DNA of 64,000 nucleotides from an uncultured Alistipes sp. Its GTDB lineage: Bacteria; Bacteroidota; Bacteroidia; Bacteroidales; Rikenellaceae. A model generated the notes under the pieces. It ran no database searches, was not told the DNA's origin, and was given only the letters and a program-made list of their open reading frames with translations. This document shows, in pieces, positions 25,914-34,881 of this stretch. The DNA lies in assembly GCA_938014215.1 (NCBI GenBank), contig CALLRW010000041.1, forward strand, positions 62,001-126,000, written 5' to 3'. The stretch's first letter is position 1, and each line of letters starts with the position of its first letter. The position numbers and the translations under genes are program-made.

Positions 25914-26477
25914 CTATCGGGCAAGGAAGTCGTCAAGAATGTGGCAGGCCTGGGCCACGGCCTCCTCCAGACGGTCGTTGACCACCACGTGGTCGAACTC
26001 CGGGGCCTTCGTCAGTTCGAACTGGGCCTTTGCCACGCGGCGGTCGATGGCCTCCGGGGCATCCGTTCCGCGCGCGACGAGGCGGCGTCGCAGCTCCTCG
26101 ACCGACGGGGGCATGATGAAGACCGAGCAGGCGTCGTTGCCGAAGATCCGCTTGAGGTTGATGCCGCCCAGCACGTCGACGTCGAAGACGATCACGTGGT
26201 CCTTCTGCCAGATGCGTTCGACTTCGCTGCGCAGCGTGCCGTAGCAGGTGCCCTTGTAGACCTCCTGCCACTCGACGAATCGTCCTTCGTCGACGGCCCG
26301 GGCGAACTCCTCCTGCGAGAGGAAGTAGTAGTCCACGCCGTTCTGTTCGACGCCGCGGGGGGCTCGGCTGGTGGCCGAGATGGAGAATTCCAGTTGCGGA
26401 TAACGCTCGAGCAGTTGCTTGACGATGGTGGTCTTGCCCGAACCGCTTGGGGCGGAGAATATGATGACTTTTCCCAT
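25914..26477 (-). CDS. gmk: guanylate kinase
   Basis: 187 residues. Phosphorylates GMP to GDP. P-loop APSGSGKTT, GMP-binding SATSRAPRGVEQNGVDYYFLS, and the catalytic region YKGTCYGTLRSEVE. Its start overlaps the yicC stop by one base, and nadD follows after 3 bp; the yicC-gmk pairing is common in bacteria. Confidence 0.97.
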   Translation of the reverse strand: MGKVIIFSAPSGSGKTTIVKQLLERYPQLEFSISATSRAPRGVEQNGVDYYFLSQEEFARAVDEGRFVEWQEVYKGTCYGTLRSEVERIWQKDHVIVFDVDVLGGINLKRIFGNDACSVFIMPPSVEELRRRLVARGTDAPEAIDRRVAKAQFELTKAPEFDHVVVNDRLEEAVAQACHILDDFLAR

Positions 26478-27361
26478 TAGAGTATGTTCAAAACCTGTTC
26501 CTTGATCTTCTCCAGTTCGTCCTTCATCTTGACGACGAGGATCTGGATGTTTGTTTCATTGGCCTTCGAGCCCATGGTGTTGATTTCGCGGCCCATCTCC
26601 TGGGCGATGAATCCCAGTTTGCGGCCCACGGCCTCCTCCGAGGCGGCCACCTCGCGGAAGTAGCGGCAGTGGTTGGTCAGGCGGACCTTCTCCTCGGTGA
26701 TGTCCAGCTTCTCGAGGTAGAAGATCATCTCCTGTTCGAGACGGTTGCGGTCGACCTCGACGGCGAGTTTCGAGAGGTTGTCCAGGATGCGGGCCTTGAT
26801 GGTCTCGGTACGGGCCTGTTCGAAGGGGACGACCTCGTTCTTGTACTGCTCGATCAGGTCGACGCGGCGCAGCAGGTCGGCGATGAGCGTGGCCCCCTCC
26901 TGCGAGCGGAAGGCGTCGAGCCGGGCGGCGGCCTCCTCGACGGCGGCCATCAGGGCCCGATGCTCCTCGTCGGAGATCGTCTCGGCCTCGGTGGCAACCA
27001 CGTCGGGCAGCCGCATGAGCGCGAGCGTCGCGGCGGCATCCCATTCGTGGGTGGCGGTTTCGAGGCCGGCCGCCCGGGCCGCTTCGCGCAGCTGGCCGGC
27101 ATAGGCGGCAAAGGCTTCGCGGTTGATGTGGGCCGAGGTCTCGACGGTCTGCGACTCGACGCTGACGAAGACATCGACCTTGCCGCGCTGGAGCAGGCGC
27201 GTGAGGAGGTTCCGGATTTCATATTCCGACTGCCGGTAGACGGCCGGCAGCCGCATCGAGAGGTCCAACTGCTTGGAGTTCAGGGATCGGATCTCGACGG
27301 TAATCTTCTTATTTTGGATTTCGGCCTCGCCTTTTCCGAAGCCGGTCATGGATTTGATCAT
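26477..27361 (-). CDS. YicC family endoribonuclease-like protein
   Basis: 294 residues. N-terminal YicC domain beginning MIKSMTGFGKGEA and containing VEIRSLNSKQLDLSMRLP, then a C-terminal DUF1732 helical domain with FYLEKLDITEEKVRLTNH, LGFIAQEMGREINTMGSKAN and the terminal KMKDELEKIKEQVLNIL. The YicC family has been linked to stationary-phase fitness and RNA cleavage. First gene of the yicC-gmk-nadD-ddl-DUF3109 operon, with its own promoter divergent from serC. Confidence 0.94.
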   Translation of the reverse strand: MIKSMTGFGKGEAEIQNKKITVEIRSLNSKQLDLSMRLPAVYRQSEYEIRNLLTRLLQRGKVDVFVSVESQTVETSAHINREAFAAYAGQLREAARAAGLETATHEWDAAATLALMRLPDVVATEAETISDEEHRALMAAVEEAAARLDAFRSQEGATLIADLLRRVDLIEQYKNEVVPFEQARTETIKARILDNLSKLAVEVDRNRLEQEMIFYLEKLDITEEKVRLTNHCRYFREVAASEEAVGRKLGFIAQEMGREINTMGSKANETNIQILVVKMKDELEKIKEQVLNIL

Positions 27362-27387
27362 ACGTCACGGTGGCTTGATTTCGGGAA

Positions 27388-27395
27388 CAAATGTA
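27388..27395 (-). promoter_or_regulatory. -7 box (TACATTTG) for the yicC operon
   Basis: Exact TAnnTTTG match on the minus strand, 26 bp before the yicC start, in an AT-rich divergent spacer shared with serC. Confidence 0.6.
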
Positions 27396-27481
27396 GTAAA
27401 AACAAATCAAAAAGGAGAGGGATTCGGACGGTGTAGTGAAATTTATTTGGAAAAGCTTGCTTTTTCCGGGAATATTTTTTT

Positions 27482-27489
27482 TATATTTG
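27482..27489 (+). promoter_or_regulatory. -7 box (TATATTTG) for serC-serA
   Basis: Exact TAnnTTTG match preceded by an A/T-rich run (AATATTTTTTTT). It leaves a leader of about 50 nt before serC. Confidence 0.7.
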
Positions 27490-27544
27490 TGTTAGAAAAT
27501 TAACAGACTGAAATCAGATTAACCAAATCTCATAACGAATCATT

Positions 27545-28618
27545 ATGAAAAAGCACAATTTCAATGCGGGACCGTCCATTCTTGCGGACGAAGTGATCGA
27601 AAAGGCCGCGCAGGCCGTACTCGATTTCAACGGATCGGGACTTTCGATTCTTTCGATTTCACACCGTTCGAAGGATTTCGACGCAGTGATGGAGGAGGCC
27701 GACAAGCTTTTCCGTGAACTGCTCCATATCCCCGACAACTACAAGATCATCTATCTGGGCGGCGGTGCGAGCACCTATTTTTATGAGATCCCGGCCAACT
27801 TCCTGGGCAAGAAGGCCGGCTACGTGAATACGGGCGTCTGGTCGAAGAAGGCCATCAAGGAGGCCAAGCGCTACGGCGAGGTTGAGGTGCTGGCCACGTC
27901 CGAGGACCGCAACTTCACCTACATTCCGAAGGGATTCGCCATTCCGGAGGATCTGGACTATGTACACATTACCTCGAACAATACGATCTACGGTACGGAG
28001 TATCACGAGGATCTGACCTCGCCGGTGCCCCTGATCGCCGACATGTCGTCCGACATTCTGTCGCGTCCGGTCGACGTGACGAAGTACGCCATGATCTACG
28101 GCGGCGCGCAGAAGAACCTGGCACCTGCGGGCGTTGCCTTCGGCATCATCCGCGAGGACATGCTCGACCGCATCGTGCGTGACCTTCCGACGATGGTCTC
28201 CTACCGCACGCACGTCGAGAACAACTCGATGTTCAACACGCCTCCCGTCTTCCCGATCTACGTGCTGATGGAGACGCTCCGCTGGCTGAAGTCGATCGGC
28301 GGCGTCGACGAGATCTACCGCCGCAACCGGGAGAAGGCCGCTCTGCTCTACGACGAGATCGACCGCAACCCGTTGTTCCGCGGCACGGTCGAGAAGGAGG
28401 ACCGCTCGCTGATGAACATCTGCTTCGTCATGGAGAAGGGTTACGAGGAGCTGGCACCGGAGTTCCTGGAGTTCACCAAGAGCCGCGACATCGTCGGCAT
28501 CAAGGGCCACCGTCTGGTTGGAGGATTCCGTGCCTCGTGCTACAACGCCCTGCCGATCGAGAGCGTGCGCGTTCTGGTGGAGTGCATGCGCGAGTTTGCC
28601 GAAAAACACGCCAAATAA
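27545..28618 (+). CDS. serC: phosphoserine aminotransferase
   Basis: 357 residues. PLP enzyme converting 3-phosphohydroxypyruvate to phosphoserine, also usable in PLP synthesis. Family start HNFNAGPSILADEV; PLP lysine region MIYGGAQKNLAPAGV; C-terminal GHRLVGGFRASCYNALPIESV. First gene of serC-serA, followed by a DUF1015 gene, a cluster conserved in Bacteroidetes. Clear promoter upstream. Confidence 0.97.
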   Translation: MKKHNFNAGPSILADEVIEKAAQAVLDFNGSGLSILSISHRSKDFDAVMEEADKLFRELLHIPDNYKIIYLGGGASTYFYEIPANFLGKKAGYVNTGVWSKKAIKEAKRYGEVEVLATSEDRNFTYIPKGFAIPEDLDYVHITSNNTIYGTEYHEDLTSPVPLIADMSSDILSRPVDVTKYAMIYGGAQKNLAPAGVAFGIIREDMLDRIVRDLPTMVSYRTHVENNSMFNTPPVFPIYVLMETLRWLKSIGGVDEIYRRNREKAALLYDEIDRNPLFRGTVEKEDRSLMNICFVMEKGYEELAPEFLEFTKSRDIVGIKGHRLVGGFRASCYNALPIESVRVLVECMREFAEKHAK

Positions 28619-28729
28619 GCGAGGCTCATGCCGCTCGTAACGCGTGTCCCGGCCGGTTACGACACCCTGACGGGCGAAGTGAAGGCCTGGGATTACAGAG
28701 AAGTGTTGAACGTAGAAATTCACAAGGAT

Positions 28730-29653
28730 ATGAAGATTCTGGTAGCAACGGAGAAACCTTTTGCCAAGAAGGCGGTCGACGGTATCCGCGAGATCGTCGA
28801 AAAGGCCGGCTATACGCTGGCGCTCCTCGAGAAATATACCGATAAGGGCCAACTGCTCGAAGCCGTGGCCGATGCCGATGCGCTGATCGTGCGCAGCGAC
28901 AAGGTGACGGCCGAGGTGATCGCCGCGGCGCGCAACCTGCAGATTGTCGTGCGTGCCGGTGCCGGTTACGACAACATCGATCTGGCAGCCGCCACGGAGC
29001 GCGGCATCGTGGTGATGAACACCCCGGGTCAGAACTCCAACGCCGTGGCCGAACTGGCCATCGCCATGATGATCTACATGGCCCGCAACCGCTTCACGCC
29101 GGGTACGGGTACGGAGATCCAGGGCAAGACGCTCGGCATCCACGCCTACGGCCACGTCGGCCGGCTGGTGGGACGCAAGGGCAAGGCGCTGGGGATGAAC
29201 GTCGTGGCCTACGATCCGTTCATCACCGACCCGGAGGTCTTTGCCGCCGACGGAGTCGAGCAGGTAACGTCGGTTGAGGAGCTCTACAAGCGGGCCGACT
29301 TCCTCTCGCTGCACATCCCGGCAACGAACGAGACCCGCGGCTCGATCGGCTACAAATTGCTGATGTCGATGCCCAAGGGGGCCACGCTGGTGAACACCGC
29401 CCGCAAGGAGGTGATCGACGAGGCGGGGCTGATGCAGGCGCTGACCGAGCGTGAGGATCTGAAGTACATCACCGACATTGCCGCCTCGAACCAGGCCGAG
29501 CTGGACGAGAAGTTCGGCAAACGGGTCTTCGCCACGGCGAAGAAGATGGGTGCCGAGACGGCCGAGGCCAACATCAACGCCGGACTGGCTGCCGCGAACC
29601 AGATTGTCGATTTCCTGAAGAACGGCAACCGGAAGTTCCAGGTCAACAAATAG
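28730..29653 (+). CDS. serA: D-3-phosphoglycerate dehydrogenase
   Basis: 307 residues from the ATG at 28730 (MKILVATEKPFAKKAV), which matches the usual start of Bacteroidetes SerA. An in-frame ATG at 28628 would add 34 residues that do not look like the family; this leaves a 111-bp spacer after serC. First step of serine synthesis. NAD motif HAYGHVGRLVG, RAGAGYDNIDLAAA, and the conserved Arg region VNTARKEVIDE. The usual catalytic His is not obvious near SIGYKLL...DIAASNQAE, as in other short Bacteroidetes forms; no C-terminal ACT regulatory domain. Confidence 0.93.
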   Translation: MKILVATEKPFAKKAVDGIREIVEKAGYTLALLEKYTDKGQLLEAVADADALIVRSDKVTAEVIAAARNLQIVVRAGAGYDNIDLAAATERGIVVMNTPGQNSNAVAELAIAMMIYMARNRFTPGTGTEIQGKTLGIHAYGHVGRLVGRKGKALGMNVVAYDPFITDPEVFAADGVEQVTSVEELYKRADFLSLHIPATNETRGSIGYKLLMSMPKGATLVNTARKEVIDEAGLMQALTEREDLKYITDIAASNQAELDEKFGKRVFATAKKMGAETAEANINAGLAAANQIVDFLKNGNRKFQVNK

Positions 29654-29673
29654 TCCGGACCGAAGACGAGAGA

Positions 29674-29711
29674 GAGGCGGGAGCGACGATGCCGGGCCCG
29701 CCTCTTTTTTT
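29674..29711 (+). terminator. intrinsic terminator after serA
   Basis: GAGGCGGG (29674-29681) pairs with CCCGCCTC (29697-29704), followed by a T7 run. It separates serC-serA from the DUF1015 gene, so at least part of the transcription stops here. Confidence 0.8.
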
Positions 29712-29754
29712 CGAAACAACCTGAAACGCAATAAAACAGAACAAAGAGAAATTT

Positions 29755-31008
29755 ATGGTACGAATCAAACCGTTCCGGGCGGTCCGTCCGCCCAAGGAGT
29801 ATGCCGCCGAGGTGGCTTCGCGTCCGTACGACGTGCTGAACTCGACCGAAGCGAAGGCCGAGGCTACGGAGCGTTCGCTGCTTCACATCATCAAACCCGA
29901 GATCGATTTCGAGCCCATCGCCGACGAACATTCGCAGGAGGTCTACGACAAGGCCGTGGAGAACTTCCGCGAGTGGCAGAAGAAGGGGTGGCTGCAGCAG
30001 GATCCCGAGGAGTATTACTATATCTATGCGCAGACGATGGACGGCCGCACGCAGTACGGACTGGCCATGTGCTGCCACTTTGAGGATTACCTCTCGGGGG
30101 CGATCAAGAAGCACGAGCTGACGCGTCCCGACAAGGAGGAGGACCGCATGATCCACGTGCGCAACCAGCAGGCTAACATCGAGCCGGTCTTCTTCGCCTA
30201 CCCCGACGATGCGGAGATCGACGCCATCGTATCGGACGTTGTGTCGAACAACGCCCCGGAGTATGACTTCACGGCGGCCGACGGCTTCGGCCACAAGCTG
30301 TGGGTGATCCGCGACCGGAAGACGAACGACCGCATCACGGAGATCTTCTCGAAGATTCCGGCGCTGTACGTAGCTGACGGTCATCACCGTACGGCTGCTG
30401 CCGCACGTGTTGGCGCCGAGTGCCGCGCGAAGAACCCCAACCATACGGGTAACGAGGAGTACTGCTACTTCCTGGCCGTGACGTTCCCGGCCAGCCAGCT
30501 GCGGATCATCGACTACAACCGCGTGGTGAAGGATCTCAACGGACTGACGCCGGCCGAGCTCGTCGAGAAGCTCAAGGAGTCGTTCGAGGTTGAGGACAAG
30601 GGGACCGAGGAGTACCGTCCGACGGGTCTTCACAACTTCTCGATGTACCTCGAGGGGCACTGGTGGAGCCTGACGGCCAAGCCGGGCACCTACGACGACA
30701 ACGACCCGATCGGGGTGCTTGACGTGACGGTGCTGTCGAATCTGGTGCTGGACAAGATCCTCGGCATCAAGGATCTGCGCACCTCGAAGCGGATCGACTT
30801 CGTGGGCGGCATCCGCGGCCTGGGCGAGCTGAAGCGCCGGGTCGACAGCGGCGAGATGAAGGTGGCCTTTGCGCTCTACCCCGTCTCGATGCAGCAGCTG
30901 ATCAACATCGCCGACACGGGCAACATCATGCCCCCGAAGACGACGTGGTTCGAGCCGAAGCTGCGTTCGGGCGTGGTGATCCACTCGTTCGCCGAGGAGA
31001 AGAAGTAG
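29755..31008 (+). CDS. DUF1015 family protein
   Basis: 417 residues. The whole length matches DUF1015 (family start VRIKPFRAVRPP...ASRPYDVLNSTEA; central LYVADGHHRTAAAARVGAE; later KILGIKDLRTSKRIDFVGGIRGLGEL). The family is tied to serC-serA by conserved neighbourhood in Bacteroidetes and Clostridia and is suspected to have a role in serine metabolism, including proposed serine kinase-like activity. The DGHHRT motif is the most striking conserved stretch. The terminator before the gene suggests partly separate expression. Confidence 0.92.
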   Translation: MVRIKPFRAVRPPKEYAAEVASRPYDVLNSTEAKAEATERSLLHIIKPEIDFEPIADEHSQEVYDKAVENFREWQKKGWLQQDPEEYYYIYAQTMDGRTQYGLAMCCHFEDYLSGAIKKHELTRPDKEEDRMIHVRNQQANIEPVFFAYPDDAEIDAIVSDVVSNNAPEYDFTAADGFGHKLWVIRDRKTNDRITEIFSKIPALYVADGHHRTAAAARVGAECRAKNPNHTGNEEYCYFLAVTFPASQLRIIDYNRVVKDLNGLTPAELVEKLKESFEVEDKGTEEYRPTGLHNFSMYLEGHWWSLTAKPGTYDDNDPIGVLDVTVLSNLVLDKILGIKDLRTSKRIDFVGGIRGLGELKRRVDSGEMKVAFALYPVSMQQLINIADTGNIMPPKTTWFEPKLRSGVVIHSFAEEKK

Positions 31009-31049
31009 TACGGGCGCGGATCGCGGGTCGATCCGACACCGACACACAG

Positions 31050-31084
31050 GAGTGGTCCGGTTCACGCCGGGCCGCTCTTTTTTT
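31050..31084 (+). terminator. intrinsic terminator after the DUF1015 gene
   Basis: GAGTGGTCCGG (31050-31060) and CCGGGCCGCTC (31067-31077) form an 11-bp stem with two G-U pairs, followed by T7. Confidence 0.85.
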
Positions 31085-31139
31085 GGGGAGATGCCCCGCT
31101 TTTTTCGCTGCGGAGAGGCGGTTTTTCGGAATAAAAACG

Positions 31140-31147
31140 TATCTTTG
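31140..31147 (+). promoter_or_regulatory. -7 box (TATCTTTG) for the DUF805 gene
   Basis: Exact TAnnTTTG match 39 bp before the start, with a T-rich stretch (GGTTTTTCGG) about 20 bp upstream as the -33 region. Confidence 0.7.
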
Positions 31148-31186
31148 GTTGAATAATCAATTCGTCAACCTTAAAACGCCGAGCCT

Positions 31187-31657
31187 ATGAAATGGTTTAT
31201 CAAATGCATCCGTAACTATGTGAACTTCTCGGGACGCGCCCGCCGCAGGGAGTACTGGAATTTCGTCCTCTTCTCATTCCTGCTGATGATCGTGGCGATG
31301 ATTCTCGATTGGATCTGCTTCGGCCAGTCCAGCTTCTTCTACGGACTGTCGGGCCTGTTCCTCTTCCTGCCCAATCTGGCCGTCATGGCCCGTCGGCTGC
31401 ACGACACGGGGCGCAGCGCCAAGATTCTGATCTGGTACTACGTCATAGGCTTTGTCTGGACCATCGCACTGATCGTATCGGGGGCTTCGGCCATTCTGTC
31501 CGGCATGGGGGCGATGTCGACGGGTTTCCTGGTGCTGCTCATCGCCGGATCGGCGGTCTTTCTGGTCTGGGGGATCTTCTTCCTGGTGTGGTTCTGCACG
31601 GAGGGGACTCCCGGCGAGAATCAGTACGGACCTGATCCCAAACAGATTGAAGAGTAA
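31187..31657 (+). CDS. DUF805 family small membrane protein
   Basis: 156 residues. Four predicted membrane segments (about residues 24-45, 50-65, 83-103, 112-135) after the family start NYVNFSGRARRREYWNF; the conserved MARRLHDTGRS loop lies between segments 2 and 3, and a polar tail PGENQYGPDP ends it. DUF805 proteins are widespread inner-membrane proteins of unknown function. Monocistronic with its own promoter and terminator. Confidence 0.92.
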   Translation: MKWFIKCIRNYVNFSGRARRREYWNFVLFSFLLMIVAMILDWICFGQSSFFYGLSGLFLFLPNLAVMARRLHDTGRSAKILIWYYVIGFVWTIALIVSGASAILSGMGAMSTGFLVLLIAGSAVFLVWGIFFLVWFCTEGTPGENQYGPDPKQIEE

Positions 31658-31665
31658 AAGCGAAG

Positions 31666-31698
31666 AATCGGAGACCGGTTGCGGCCTCCGATTTTTTT
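31666..31698 (+). terminator. intrinsic terminator after the DUF805 gene
   Basis: AATCGGAG (31666-31673) pairs with CTCCGATT (31686-31693), continued by a T run. Confidence 0.8.
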
Positions 31699-31815
31699 GG
31701 GAAATGGATCCGTCATTCTGCGCTGATTGACGAAACGGAGCGGAGGAAATGAAAATTTTATCACGAACGGGCGATAAATTATAACGAAAAAAAATGGATC
31801 GCCCGGAAATTTTCG

Positions 31816-31823
31816 TATATTTG
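31816..31823 (+). promoter_or_regulatory. -7 box (TATATTTG) for the oxidoreductase operon
   Basis: Exact TAnnTTTG match 28 bp before the ferredoxin-subunit start, in an AT-rich spacer. Confidence 0.7.
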
Positions 31824-31850
31824 TAAGCAACTAACAATACTATCGACGTT

Positions 31851-32078
31851 ATGGCTAAGATCAAAGGAACAATCGTCGTTGACAGAGAACGCTGTAAGGG
31901 ATGCGGCGTATGTGCGTCGGTGTGCCCGTGCAACGTGCTCGCCCTGTCGACGGAGGTGAACAGTAAAGGCTATCCGGTGATCTGGATGGCGAATCCCGAT
32001 GCCTGCACGGGGTGCGCATCGTGTGCGGTGATTTGTCCCGACAGCGTCATCACGGTTTATCGTCAAAAATTCGAATAA
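31851..32078 (+). CDS. 2-oxoacid:ferredoxin oxidoreductase, 2x[4Fe-4S] subunit
   Basis: 75 residues. Two cluster motifs, CKGCGVCASVCPCN and CTGCASCAVICPDS, identify a bacterial two-cluster ferredoxin. It is the delta (KorD/VorD-like) subunit that passes electrons from the thiamine centre to free ferredoxin. First gene of a four-gene operon; only 3 bp separate it from the alpha-subunit gene. Confidence 0.93.
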   Translation: MAKIKGTIVVDRERCKGCGVCASVCPCNVLALSTEVNSKGYPVIWMANPDACTGCASCAVICPDSVITVYRQKFE

Positions 32079-32081
32079 GCG

Positions 32082-33176
32082 ATGGCAGAGAAGGAAGTAA
32101 AACTGATGAAAGGCAACGAAGTGATCGCCCATGCGGCGATTCGCTACGGTTGCGACGGATATTTCGGCTACCCGATCACCCCGCAGTCGGAGGTGATGGA
32201 GACGCTCATGGAGCTCAAGCCGTGGGAAACGACCGGTATGGTGGTGCTGCAGGCCGAATCGGAGATCTCGTCGATCAACATGGTCTACGGCGGTGCCGCA
32301 ACCGGCAAACGGGTCATGACCTCGTCGTCGAGCCCCGGTATCAGCCTCATGTCCGAGGGGCTGAGCTATCTGGCAGGTGCGGAACTCCCCTGCCTGGTGA
32401 TCAACTGCCAGCGTGGCGGCCCGGGTCTGGGAACGATCCAGCCGTCGCAGGGCGACTATTTCCAGGCCGTCAAGGGCGGCGGACACGGTGACTACCACCT
32501 GATCGTCTTCGCCCCGAACTCCGTGCAGGAGATGCACGACCACGTGGCCGAGGCCTTCGACCTGGCCTTCAAGTACCGCAACCCGGCGATGATCCTTGCC
32601 GACGGTGCCATCGGCCAGATGATGGAGAAGGTGGTGCTGGCGCCGCAGCGTCCGCGCCGGACCGACGAGGAGATCAAGGCCGAGTGCCGCTCGTGGGCAA
32701 CCTACGGCAAACCGGCCGACCGTTCGCGCAACATCGCCACGTCGCTCGAGCTGCAGTCGGAGAAGATGGAGGTCATCAACAAACGCCTGCAGGAGAAGTA
32801 CAAGACGCTGGAGGAGAACGAGGTGCGCTACGAAGCCATCGATTGCGACGATGCCGAGTATGTCATCGTGGCCTTCGGTTCGTCGGCGCGCATCTGCTCG
32901 GCAACGGTCGAGATGGCTCGTGCCGAGGGTCTGAAGGTGGGTCTTCTGCGGCCGATCACGCTCTACCCGTTCCCGACCAAACAGATTGCCGAACTGGCGG
33001 CCCGCGGCGTGAAGGGCTTCCTGTCGGCCGAACTCAACGCCGGACAGATGGTCGAGGATGTACGCCTGGCCGTCAACGGCAAGGCTCCCGTGGAGCACTA
33101 TGGACGCCAGGGCGGTATGCTGTTCACGCCGGACGAGGTGCTCGAGGCCCTGAAGGAAAAACTGATTAAAAAGTAG
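32082..33176 (+). CDS. 2-oxoacid:ferredoxin oxidoreductase alpha subunit (VorB/KorA-like)
   Basis: 364 residues. Pyrimidine-binding domain of the thiamine enzyme (GNEVIAHAAIRYGCDGYFGYPITPQSEVME...AESEISSINMVYGGAATGKRVMTSSSSPG) plus the transketolase C-like domain. In Bacteroidetes this subunit is usually labelled 3-methyl-2-oxobutanoate dehydrogenase VorB, but 2-oxoglutarate (KorA) is equally possible by sequence alone. The complex oxidatively decarboxylates the oxoacid to its CoA ester, reducing ferredoxin under anaerobic growth. Overlaps nothing; beta follows after 5 bp. Confidence 0.93.
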   Translation: MAEKEVKLMKGNEVIAHAAIRYGCDGYFGYPITPQSEVMETLMELKPWETTGMVVLQAESEISSINMVYGGAATGKRVMTSSSSPGISLMSEGLSYLAGAELPCLVINCQRGGPGLGTIQPSQGDYFQAVKGGGHGDYHLIVFAPNSVQEMHDHVAEAFDLAFKYRNPAMILADGAIGQMMEKVVLAPQRPRRTDEEIKAECRSWATYGKPADRSRNIATSLELQSEKMEVINKRLQEKYKTLEENEVRYEAIDCDDAEYVIVAFGSSARICSATVEMARAEGLKVGLLRPITLYPFPTKQIAELAARGVKGFLSAELNAGQMVEDVRLAVNGKAPVEHYGRQGGMLFTPDEVLEALKEKLIKK

Positions 33177-33181
33177 AAACG

Positions 33182-33949
33182 ATGGCAGAGGTTGAAATCA
33201 AACAGGAGAATCTGGTTTACACGAAACCGAAACTCATCACCGATAACGTCATGCACTACTGCCCGGGCTGCAGCCACGGCACGGTGCACAAACTCGTGGC
33301 CGAGGTCATCGAGGAGATGGGCCTTGCGGACCGTACGGTGGGCATCTCGCCCGTAGGCTGCTCGGTGTTCGCCTACAATTACATCGACATCGACTGGATC
33401 GAGGCGGCACACGGACGTGCCCTGGCCGTAGCGACGGCCGTCAAGCGGCTGTGGCCGAACAACATGGTCTTCACCTATCAGGGCGACGGCGACCTGTCGG
33501 CCATCGGTACGGCGGAGTCGATCCACGCCGCGGCACGCGGTGAGAACGTGGTGGCGATCTACATCAACAACGCCATCTACGGCATGACGGGCGGTCAGAT
33601 GGCCCCGACGACGCTGCTGGGCATGAAGACGGCGACGACCCCCTATGGACGAGATCCGCGGCTGAACGGCTATCCGTACAAGATTGCCGAGATGATGGCC
33701 CACCTGGACGGTGCGACCTACATCACGCGTCAGAGTGTCCACACGGCGGCCAACGTGCGCAAGTGCAAGCGGGCCATCCGCAAGGCGTTCGAGAATGCGA
33801 TGGCCGGCAACGGCTTTTCGCTGGTCGAGGTGGTTTCGACGTGCAACAGCGGCTGGAAACTCTCGCCGGTGGCCTCGAACCGCTGGCTGGAGGAGAACAT
33901 GCTGCCCTACTATCCGCTGGGAGATATCAAGGATGTAAAAAAGGAGTAA
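33182..33949 (+). CDS. 2-oxoacid:ferredoxin oxidoreductase beta subunit
   Basis: 255 residues. Carries the thiamine diphosphate site: CPGCSHGTVHKLVAE near the N-terminus and the metal/diphosphate motif GDGDLSAIGTAESIHAAARGEN..INN. Partner of the preceding alpha subunit; the gamma gene begins 4 bp later. Cytoplasmic complex. Confidence 0.94.
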   Translation: MAEVEIKQENLVYTKPKLITDNVMHYCPGCSHGTVHKLVAEVIEEMGLADRTVGISPVGCSVFAYNYIDIDWIEAAHGRALAVATAVKRLWPNNMVFTYQGDGDLSAIGTAESIHAAARGENVVAIYINNAIYGMTGGQMAPTTLLGMKTATTPYGRDPRLNGYPYKIAEMMAHLDGATYITRQSVHTAANVRKCKRAIRKAFENAMAGNGFSLVEVVSTCNSGWKLSPVASNRWLEENMLPYYPLGDIKDVKKE

Positions 33950-33953
33950 AACG

Positions 33954-34499
33954 ATGAAAGAGACGTTAATCATAGCAGGATTCGGAGGACAGGGCGTCCT
34001 CTCGATGGGGAAGATCCTGGCCTATTCGGGCGTGATGCAGGACTTCGAAGTAACGTGGATGCCCTCCTACGGGCCCGAGATGCGCGGCGGCACGGCCAAC
34101 GTGACGGTGATTCTTTCGGATCGGAAGATCTCCTCGCCCATTGCGCACGAGTTCGATACGGCGATCATCCTCAATCAGCAGTCGATGGAGAAGTTCGAGC
34201 CGCTGGTCAAGCCGGGCGGCGTGCTGATCTACGACACGAACGGTATTACGCGCCATCCGGTTCGTACGGACATTTCGGTCTATGCGATCGACGCGACGGC
34301 CGAGTGTGCGAAGATGGGCCAGGCGAAGCTGTTCAACACGATGATCCTGGGTGGTTACCTGAAGGTTCGCCCGATTGTTGAGATGGAGAACGTGATGATC
34401 GGCCTGAAGAAGTCGCTTCCGGAGCGTGCGTGGAAGATGCTTCCGCAGAACGAGGAGGCGATCCGTCACGGCGGCGAGATTATCCGCAAGATCCGTTAA
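33954..34499 (+). CDS. 2-oxoacid:ferredoxin oxidoreductase gamma subunit
   Basis: 181 residues. POR gamma domain: IIAGFGGQGVLSMGKILAYSG, the conserved glycine-rich start, and WMPSYGPEMRGGTANVTVILSD. It completes the delta-alpha-beta-gamma set and ends at an intrinsic terminator. Confidence 0.94.
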   Translation: MKETLIIAGFGGQGVLSMGKILAYSGVMQDFEVTWMPSYGPEMRGGTANVTVILSDRKISSPIAHEFDTAIILNQQSMEKFEPLVKPGGVLIYDTNGITRHPVRTDISVYAIDATAECAKMGQAKLFNTMILGGYLKVRPIVEMENVMIGLKKSLPERAWKMLPQNEEAIRHGGEIIRKIR

Positions 34500-34526
34500 T
34501 CCGTCAAGCCGGCTATTGGCAAGAGA

Positions 34527-34554
34527 ATGCCCGACCGAAAGGCCGGGCATTTTT
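34527..34554 (+). terminator. intrinsic terminator after the oxidoreductase operon
   Basis: ATGCCCGACC (34527-34536), loop GAAA, GGCCGGGCAT (34541-34550): a 10-bp stem with one mismatch, followed by T4-GTT. Confidence 0.8.
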
Positions 34555-34559
34555 GTTGT

Positions 34560-34881
34560 CGGATGGAGCGGACGGATTTTCGGGAGGGGCTGGATGGAAA
34601 TTTCCGGGATGGTCTTCGAGGGGGGGGCGATGCGGAAATTTTCGAAGCGGTCTCCCGGGGTGATTTTTCAGGGATGGAAGGTCTCCGGGAGGTTCTCCGG
34701 GTCGGAAATCTTGGGCTTGTCATGAGGCTGGATGGAAAACTTTCGGAGCGGGAGCTGACTGTTCAGCCGGTGTTTCGACCGGTGTTCGGGCAGCTTCGGG
34801 CCACATCCCTTGTTTTGCGGACTTTCCGCTGTTTTGCAGGTCTCCTCCGTTTTCGGGTCCTCCTCCGTTTCGAAGGGTCCC
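34560..34881. repeat. low-complexity convergent spacer with a strand-bias switch
   Basis: From 34560 to about 34750 the plus strand is G/A-rich with recurring GGATGG and TTTTC(A/G)GGG blocks and a G8 run at 34620-34627. From about 34800 to 34881 the minus strand becomes purine-rich (plus strand CTCCTCCGTTT repeated). Each half is thus purine-rich on the sense strand of its own neighbouring gene. No gene or RNA seen. Confidence 0.7.
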
